Origin: Onchidella celtica
Taxonomy: Eukaryota; Mollusca; Gastropoda; Systellommatophora; Onchidiidae
Length of the DNA stretch: 64,000 nucleotides
Direction: 5' to 3'
Assembly (NCBI GenBank): GCA_963931925.1
Contig: OZ007582.1
Coordinates: forward strand, 33,049,730-33,113,729
Of the stretch, positions 63,900-64,000 are shown piece after piece. The first letter of the stretch is position 1; each line of letters begins with the position of its first letter. A program made the position numbers and the translations under genes. The notes under the pieces are model-generated. The model saw nothing but the letters and a program-made list of their open reading frames with translations. It was not told where the DNA came from and did not search any database.

Positions 63900-64000
63900 G
63901 TAGGCACTTCATGAGCAGATGTAAAATAACATTTATAAGTCTAGGGAAGCATGGGGAACACTGTCTTATATCTTTTCAAAGGCTGCAGTTGGAACAGTTA
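63900..64000 (+). other. Start of the next intron
   Basis: Begins GTAGGC after ACT AAA AGG. The open frame would hit TGA at 63912 if not spliced, which would truncate the protein before FYRN/FYRC/SET. An intron here is therefore expected. Confidence 0.7.

Overview
The window looks like intron-rich, AT-rich metazoan nuclear DNA. A marine invertebrate is likely and a mollusc is my best guess, but that placement is inference from the repeat types and is weak. No bacterial-style operon, tRNA, rRNA or CRISPR array was found.

One host gene on the + strand spans the whole window. It is the middle of a KMT2C/KMT2D-type histone H3 lysine-4 methyltransferase (MLL3/MLL4; Trr in flies). I read 26 exons, all with GT-AG borders. 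The 25 exons from 14037 onward join in one open frame, every intron phase agreeing. They encode about 3,720 residues, plus 17 residues from the exon at 46-96, which resembles the end of the HMG box. Landmarks recognisable from vertebrate KMT2C/D are the LR..ILxQQ helix (31011), the FDILKYADPDLD acidic block (35003), an LxxLL motif (41123), the two-exon coiled coil (43914 and 44743), DNNPFSEAFQQRE (47099), a KEKKKRKKKKK patch (49566), and a 6-kb Gln/Ser/Thr-rich exon (57922-63899). The PHD fingers should lie upstream of the window and FYRN, FYRC and SET downstream.

The most striking feature is inside the last exon: 29 perfectly phased 72-nt (24-residue) repeats, each of the form KVCDDGIHCGTDDE plus acidic and lysine-rich residues (59523-61610). 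I know of no counterpart in vertebrate KMT2C/D.

The introns are full of mobile DNA. Two young but broken Ty3/gypsy-like LTR fossils (4174-12117 and 50197-57265), both in gene orientation with 5-bp target duplications, carry integrase-type sequence before reverse transcriptase, as in the Gmr1-like group. The second sits inside a hAT-like TIR element. The other introns hold several small TIR (MITE) families, including TTAA-flanked piggyBac-like elements, two LINE 3' ends, minisatellites and simple repeats.

Layout: 1-14 kb is the HMG tail, a long intron and fossil A. 14-20 kb is the proline-rich DPYxxxPGTPxP-type exons. 20-31 kb is a long repeat-bearing intron. 31-50 kb is a dense run of 20 exons. 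50-58 kb is fossil B in its intron. 58-64 kb is the giant exon.
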